A stretch of DNA of 10,356 bases from CAZKMM01 sp964592965. GTDB taxonomy: Bacteria; RBG-13-61-14; DRUE01. The DNA is taken from contig CAZQJX010000091.1 of the NCBI GenBank assembly GCA_964592965.1, positions 1 through 10,356 of the forward strand. Reading direction: 5' to 3'. The notes below the pieces were generated by a model. That model saw only the letters and a program-made list of their open reading frames with translations, was not told the origin of the DNA and ran no database searches. How positions within the stretch are numbered: the stretch's first letter is position 1; every line of letters starts with the position of its first letter. Shown one piece after another: positions 6,585 through 10,356 of the stretch. A program made the position numbers and the translations under genes.

Positions 6585-7281
6585 ATATATCAATCGCCCC
6601 GGTTATAAAGCACCCAAAGGATATAATCCAGAAAAATATTTTCGTCCTTCGGTGGCGGTTGACCTAGTAATTTTCAGCTTCTTTTCTAAAAAACTTTGGA
6701 TACTTTTAATTCAGCGCAAAAACCAGCCTTTTCAGGGCTATTGGGCTTTTCCCGGTGGATTTGTGGAAAAAGATGAAGACCTAAAAGAAAGCGCCCAAAG
6801 AGAGCTTTTTGAAGAGACTGGATTAAAAAATCCCAAGCTTATTGAATTCGGCTCTTTTGGTCATCCGCTTCGTGACCCAAGAACTCGGGTAATAAGCATA
6901 GCATATCTGGCACTGGTGCGTAAAGATAAAGTTAAGCCCAGAGCTGGAGATGATGCTAAGCTGGTTGGGTGGTTTCCTGCCCGCAAACCGCCAGAGCTTG
7001 CCTTTGACCACGAGCTTATCCTTAAATCCGCTCTAAAAAAACTTAAAGAGCTCTGTCTTTTAAAACCAATTCTGGCAGAACTCCTTCCTCAAAAATTCTC
7101 GGCTTCGGAGCTGGGCGCTCTTTGCTCAGAAATCTTTAAAAGAAAATATTCTTCTCAAGAGCTGATAAAAAACTTCCTTGCACAAAAACTGATTAGTAGA
7201 ATAGCCAAAGACCAATATAAATTTCTTCGTTCCAATTATTCTGCCTGTAAAGTAGCTTTTTTAATTGCCAAGAAAAAATAA
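6565..7281 (+). CDS. Nudix protein with winged-helix-like C-terminus (NrtR-like regulator or ADP-ribose pyrophosphatase)
   Basis: 238 residues from a GTG inside the end of pncB. No ATG is available before the domain. After a Tyr- and Pro-rich leader (1-28) comes a Nudix fold (about 29-145) with an intact Nudix box at 65-87: Gly65, Glu71, Arg79-Glu80, Glu83-Glu84 and Gly86. Catalysis is therefore possible. FGHPLRDPRTRVISIAYLAL (98-117) resembles ADP-ribose-binding members. From LAFDHELI (145-152) onward there is a helical region with LLPQKFSASEL (173-183) and KNFLAQKLISRIA (202-214). This arrangement of LAFDH, LLP-x-x-F-x-x-x-EL and a final helix-turn section is that of NrtR, a Nudix-derived NAD-metabolism repressor that senses ADP-ribose. 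Overlap with pncB supports an NAD role. Whether it is enzyme, regulator or both cannot be decided here. Confidence 0.85.
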   Translation: MSKDYSKYINRPGYKAPKGYNPEKYFRPSVAVDLVIFSFFSKKLWILLIQRKNQPFQGYWAFPGGFVEKDEDLKESAQRELFEETGLKNPKLIEFGSFGHPLRDPRTRVISIAYLALVRKDKVKPRAGDDAKLVGWFPARKPPELAFDHELILKSALKKLKELCLLKPILAELLPQKFSASELGALCSEIFKRKYSSQELIKNFLAQKLISRIAKDQYKFLRSNYSACKVAFLIAKKK

Positions 7282-7334
7282 TTTTGATAGATTAAAAAAA
7301 TCAAAGAGAGAAAAATTAACCTAAAGGTGGCAAG

Positions 7335-8438
7335 ATGGATTTTTATCAAGCTTTAGCGGACAAACTGGATCAATATCCCACAGGAGCGCCCAAGACCGAG
7401 CATCTGGATAAAATCTTGAAAATACTCTTTACCGAAGAAGAGGCAAAAATAGCAAGTCAACTGCCCCTTCAACCTTTCCGTGAACCCATAAGCAAGCTCT
7501 CAGAAAAGCTGGGCATTGAAAAAGAAAAGCTTGAATCTGTTTTAGAGGTCCTTGCTAACAAAGGTCTTGTTTACTGCGCTCCCAAAGATGGAGAAAAAGC
7601 TTATGCCCTCTTGCCCTTAATGCCAGGGATATTTGAGCTTCAATTTATGAAAGCTCCTTATGACCCCAAAGCAAAGGCGCTGGCAAAACTCTTCAACGAT
7701 TATTACTTTGAAGGCTGGGGAAGGAGCTCTTTTGATTTCAAAACTTCTTTCACCCGCACCATTCCCATAGAAAAGGCTGTCTCTCCTCGCTATGAAATAG
7801 CCTCTTATCAAAGGGTTGAGGAGCTGATTACAGATTCTAAATCTTTAGCCATCACCAATTGCTTCTGCCGACACGAGCACGAGCTTTTAGGAGACTGGTG
7901 CGGAAAGCCAAAAGAGGTCTGTATGGTTATAGGTCCTTTTGCAGATTTTGCGGTGGAGCGCGGATTTGCTCGCAAAGCGAGCCGAGCTGAGCTTTTAGAT
8001 AAACTTCAGCTGGCAGAAGAGGCAGGGCTTGTGCATATCACGGACAATATCAAAGAAAAGATTAATTTTATCTGCAATTGCTGTGGCTGTTGCTGTGGAT
8101 TTTTGAGTGCAGTTAACAAGCTCAATATTCCCAGCGTGGTTGCTAGCAGTGGATTTGTTGCTCAGATAGATGAGGAAAAATGCAATAATTGTGGAGCTTG
8201 CACAAAGCGCTGTCAGGTAAAGGCGCTTTGGCTGGAGCCGGACCCAGAAAATCCCAAAAAGAAAATTCTGCGCCAGAATATGGATAGATGCATTGGCTGT
8301 GGTTTGTGCGTAAGTGCCTGCAAGCAGGAAGCAATCACTATGGTCAAAAAGCCAGAAGACCAGATTATTCTTCCTAAGGAAAGCTTTTTGGAGCTCGGTA
8401 TGGAGCTTCTTAAGGAAAGAACCCAAAAAAGGAGCTGA
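7335..8438 (+). CDS. Iron-sulfur protein with N-terminal helix-turn-helix-like region, ten-Cys module and 2x[4Fe-4S] ferredoxin domain
   Basis: 367 residues. The start at 7335 follows AAAGGTGG, 4 nt upstream. Residues 25-95 are helical, with LSEKLGIEKEKLESVLEVLA then NKGLVY, a winged-helix-like pattern. The middle carries CFC (Cys176, Cys178), Cys189 and Cys196, then the dense cluster CNCCGCCC (Cys247-Cys254), ten cysteines in all. The C-terminal part is a typical bacterial ferredoxin: Cys283-x2-Cys286-x2-Cys289-x3-Cys293 and Cys319-x2-Cys322-x2-Cys325-x3-Cys329, enough for two [4Fe-4S] clusters. The middle segment recurs in anaerobe proteins annotated only as 4Fe-4S binding (from memory). 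No signal peptide or membrane span, so cytosolic. It lies 3 bp before a flavoprotein gene and is probably its electron partner. Substrate unknown. Confidence 0.85.
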   Translation: MDFYQALADKLDQYPTGAPKTEHLDKILKILFTEEEAKIASQLPLQPFREPISKLSEKLGIEKEKLESVLEVLANKGLVYCAPKDGEKAYALLPLMPGIFELQFMKAPYDPKAKALAKLFNDYYFEGWGRSSFDFKTSFTRTIPIEKAVSPRYEIASYQRVEELITDSKSLAITNCFCRHEHELLGDWCGKPKEVCMVIGPFADFAVERGFARKASRAELLDKLQLAEEAGLVHITDNIKEKINFICNCCGCCCGFLSAVNKLNIPSVVASSGFVAQIDEEKCNNCGACTKRCQVKALWLEPDPENPKKKILRQNMDRCIGCGLCVSACKQEAITMVKKPEDQIILPKESFLELGMELLKERTQKRS

Positions 8439-8441
8439 AAA

Positions 8442-9749
8442 ATGACCGAAAAAATCTACGACGCCATCGTTGTCGGCACAGGTCCTGCTGGAGCAACAGT
8501 TGCCCTTCGCCTGAGCAAGGCAGGAAAAAAGGTAGCAATACTTGAGCGAGGTCCTCGCGCTAAAAGATTGGGTAATAGCTTGGCGATGCTTCCAATTGTT
8601 GATAAAAAATCTCTTATTCCCTCACCTGGAAATCCAAGTGTCATTCGTGGGGTTGCGCTGGGAGGAAGCACCCTTTTATATTGCGGAACCGCAACTCCAC
8701 CGCCTGCTTGGCTCAAAGACAAATATGGAATTGACCTTCAGAGCTATGCAGATGAGACCATTGAGGAGATGGGGCTTAATCCTCTTCCTGACCATTTGCT
8801 CGGCGACACTGCCAAGCGAATATTGGAGTCTGCCAATGAGCTTGGCTATCATTGGGAGCCGTTCCGCAAATTTTTTAGACCAGAGCGTGCCAAAGAAGGA
8901 TTTTGCACAGGCTCAACCTGTATGATGGGATGCACCTGCGGAGTTAAATGGACAGCAGGAGAATTTGTTGATGAAGCGGTTGAGCTGGGAGCAGAGCTTT
9001 TTCTCAACACTCGGGCAGAAAAAGTTTTAATTGAAGATGGAACCGCTATTGGCGTTAAAGCAAAATCTCCTCAGGGAGAAATTGAATTTAAGGGCAAAAT
9101 TATCATCTTGAGTGCGGGTGGACTTGGCACCCCAGGAATTCTTTTAAGAAGTGGCATTAATTCTGCTGGTAAGAAATTCTTTACTGACCCGGTGGTAATG
9201 GTTTATGGAATCAGCAGGTTTAAAGGGAGCAAATACGACCCGCCAATGTCTGTTGGCACCTATGAGCATTATGATGAGCGGATTGTGCTTTCTAATCTCA
9301 CAGACCCGGGAATTCTCTTTCCAATGATGATGGTTTTGGGCAAGCCATCCCGTTTCTGGCAGGCGTTTTTCACTCATCGGGCACTGGGGATAATGGTAAA
9401 AGTGGGCGATGAAATGCAGGGAGAGATTTTTGCCAATGAGAGATTTAAAAAGCCTATGCAAAAAACAGAAAAGGAAAGGCTGAGAAAAGGCGCAGAGATT
9501 GCCAAAAAGATTCTCATTAAGGCAGGAGCAAGTCCAAACAGCATAGCAGTCACGCCCATTCGGCTTACTCATCCAGGCGGAACTGCGAGCATCGGTGAGG
9601 TGGTGAATGAAAACCTTGAGACCGAGGTTAAAAACCTTTTCTGTTGCGATGCCAGCGTGATTCCAGAAACCCTTGACCTACCTGTGGTTCTAACTGTAAT
9701 TTGCTTTGGAAAAAGACTGGCAGATTATTTATTGCAAAACCGCTTCTAA
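8442..9749 (+). CDS. FAD-dependent oxidoreductase, GMC-like, with an internal four-cysteine cluster
   Basis: 435 residues. The ribosome-binding site is AAAGGAG, 7 nt before the ATG. The N-terminus is a Rossmann FAD site: GTGPAG (12-17) and Glu35 ending the second strand. ALGGSTLLYCG (72-82) resembles the GMC flavin-contact signature. ILSAGGLGTPGILLRSGI (222-239) is the second dinucleotide-fold element. HPGGTASIG (377-385) and LFCCDASVIPETLDLPVVLT (399-418) match the GMC C-terminus, with His377 and Asp403 at conserved places. The usual NP-x-x-T with its catalytic Asn/His appears replaced by LPVVLT. Cys155, Cys160, Cys164 and Cys166 form C-x4-C-x3-C-x-C, an unusual feature that could bind a metal or Fe-S cluster. 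Only 3 bp separate it from the iron-sulfur protein gene, which suggests direct electron exchange. Substrate unknown. Confidence 0.88.
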   Translation: MTEKIYDAIVVGTGPAGATVALRLSKAGKKVAILERGPRAKRLGNSLAMLPIVDKKSLIPSPGNPSVIRGVALGGSTLLYCGTATPPPAWLKDKYGIDLQSYADETIEEMGLNPLPDHLLGDTAKRILESANELGYHWEPFRKFFRPERAKEGFCTGSTCMMGCTCGVKWTAGEFVDEAVELGAELFLNTRAEKVLIEDGTAIGVKAKSPQGEIEFKGKIIILSAGGLGTPGILLRSGINSAGKKFFTDPVVMVYGISRFKGSKYDPPMSVGTYEHYDERIVLSNLTDPGILFPMMMVLGKPSRFWQAFFTHRALGIMVKVGDEMQGEIFANERFKKPMQKTEKERLRKGAEIAKKILIKAGASPNSIAVTPIRLTHPGGTASIGEVVNENLETEVKNLFCCDASVIPETLDLPVVLTVICFGKRLADYLLQNRF

Positions 9750-9764
9750 GGTCTGGAGGCAAAA

Positions 9765-10301
9765 ATGAAAGTAGGAGTTATTTCTGATACTCATCTTGCC
9801 ACAGGAGGTATTCGCAGGCTAGCTAGCAAAATGATTCAAAAAGTGAGCGAAGATTTGGAAGCACTTTATGAGCTTTTAGCTCCTCATTTTAAAGATGTCT
9901 CTGCGGTGATTCATGCTGGGGACCTTGTAGACCTGGCGGTGCTTGAGGTTTTAAAAAGATTTGGCGAGGTTTATGCTGTTGCAGGTAATATGGACCCTGC
10001 ATCTGTAAGACAAGTTTTGCCTGAAAAAAGAATAATTGAACTTAAAGGATTTAGAATTGGTATTATTCACGGCTGGGGAGCTCCTACGGGTCTGAGCGAG
10101 CGGGTGAGAAGAGAATTTGCAGGTGAGAATCTTGATTGTATTGTCTTTGGTCATTCTCATCAGCCTTATGATAGAGTTGAAGAAGGAATTTTAATGTTCA
10201 ATCCGGGAAGTGCCACTGATAGAAGATTTGCTCCCCGAAGAACCATTGGCATTCTTCACCTTGAAGATAAAATCTGGGGAGAGCATATTGAGCTGGATTG
10301 A
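9765..10301 (+). CDS. YfcE/MJ0936-type metallophosphoesterase
   Basis: 178 residues, typical of this small calcineurin-like phosphoesterase family, whose studied members hydrolyse phosphodiesters with Mn2+ or similar divalent metals. Their physiological substrate is generally unclear. All metal-ligand motifs are present: D-x-H (Asp8, His10), GDLVD (Asp53), GNMD (Asn75), His102 in IHGWG, and GHSH (His130, His132), followed by NPGSATDRR. GGAGG-like Shine-Dalgarno GGAGG lies 5 nt before the ATG. It is 15 bp after the flavoprotein gene on the same strand. Its TGA shares one base with the next gene's ATG. It is cytosolic, with no signal peptide. Nothing is unusual in the active site. Confidence 0.92.
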   Translation: MKVGVISDTHLATGGIRRLASKMIQKVSEDLEALYELLAPHFKDVSAVIHAGDLVDLAVLEVLKRFGEVYAVAGNMDPASVRQVLPEKRIIELKGFRIGIIHGWGAPTGLSERVRREFAGENLDCIVFGHSHQPYDRVEEGILMFNPGSATDRRFAPRRTIGILHLEDKIWGEHIELD

Positions 10302-10356
10302 TGGACGAAATTGATGCTCTCAGCCAGCTGATTATCAATTCAAAATTTACTGTTGC
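10301..10356 (+). CDS. Start of a probable Sir2-family NAD-dependent protein deacylase (truncated by window edge)
   Basis: Only 18 full codons are visible, from an ATG that overlaps the preceding stop (TGATG). The reading is MDEIDALSQLIINSKFTV, with the next codon beginning GC (Ala). Sir2/CobB proteins typically begin with a short helix ending in a pattern like LIxxSKxTVxLTGAGIS, and the visible residues stop just before the expected GAG motif. The match is suggestive, not proof. If correct, the enzyme would consume NAD and release nicotinamide and O-acyl-ADP-ribose, which fits the pncB and Nudix genes upstream. It could also be an unrelated protein with a similar amphipathic start. Confidence 0.5.
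   Translation, partial: MDEIDALSQLIINSKFTV

Noticed and set aside
7283..7305. TTTGAT...ATCAAA hairpin in the 53-bp gap before the Fe-S protein gene
   Set aside because: It is an A+T-only-like weak 6-bp stem with an 11-nt loop and no following T-run. It is not a convincing terminator, and no matching -10 was found for a promoter here.
7995..8426. 143-codon open frame on the minus strand opposite the Fe-S protein gene
   Set aside because: It lies wholly inside a gene with convincing cluster motifs on the other strand, has low-complexity composition and no ribosome-binding site. It is a shadow of the real gene.
9144..9572. 142-codon open frame on the minus strand opposite the flavoprotein gene
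   Set aside because: It is antisense to a conserved flavoprotein, with no recognisable protein motif or start signal.

Overview
This is a bacterial, A+T-rich, gene-dense window. It holds nine complete protein genes, the start of a tenth at the right edge, and probably the last codons of another at the left edge. RlmN, the 23S rRNA/tRNA methyltransferase, marks it as bacterial. The polyferredoxin-like protein suggests an anaerobic or microaerobic lifestyle. The tightly packed genes and the TPR membrane glycosyltransferase-like protein would fit an uncultured or candidate-phylum bacterium, but no taxon can be named from this sequence. I see no tRNA, rRNA, CRISPR array, insertion sequence or phage gene.

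Left block (about 120-3518, + strand). ndk (nucleoside diphosphate kinase), an exported protein that may be a beta-propeller, rlmN, and a multi-membrane-span protein of unknown function form a compact operon. The first three genes overlap by 4 bp each. The fourth starts 2 bp after rlmN from its own strong ribosome-binding site, so its start is at 2418 rather than at an upstream TTG.

Middle (3545-5119, - strand). A lone gene encodes a polytopic GT-C/TMTC-like membrane protein with a short TPR tail. It converges on the left block and diverges from the right block across about 100 bp. That gap contains the best promoter in the window (TTGACA, 17 bp, TAAAAT) together with two palindromic elements that could be operators. 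The promoter lies so close to the next gene's ATG that its mRNA would be nearly leaderless.

Right block (5220-10356, + strand). pncB (nicotinate phosphoribosyltransferase) overlaps a Nudix protein whose C-terminal extension resembles that of the NAD regulator NrtR. After a 53-bp gap come an iron-sulfur protein with an unusual ten-cysteine module plus a 2x[4Fe-4S] ferredoxin domain, a GMC-like FAD oxidoreductase with its own four-cysteine cluster, and a YfcE-type metallophosphoesterase. The last is followed by an ORF whose first 18 residues look like the start of a Sir2 deacylase. NAD salvage, a Nudix protein and a probable NAD-consuming Sir2 enzyme frame the block. The iron-sulfur protein and flavoenzyme pair looks like a two-component redox system of unknown substrate and is the most interesting uncharacterised element here.
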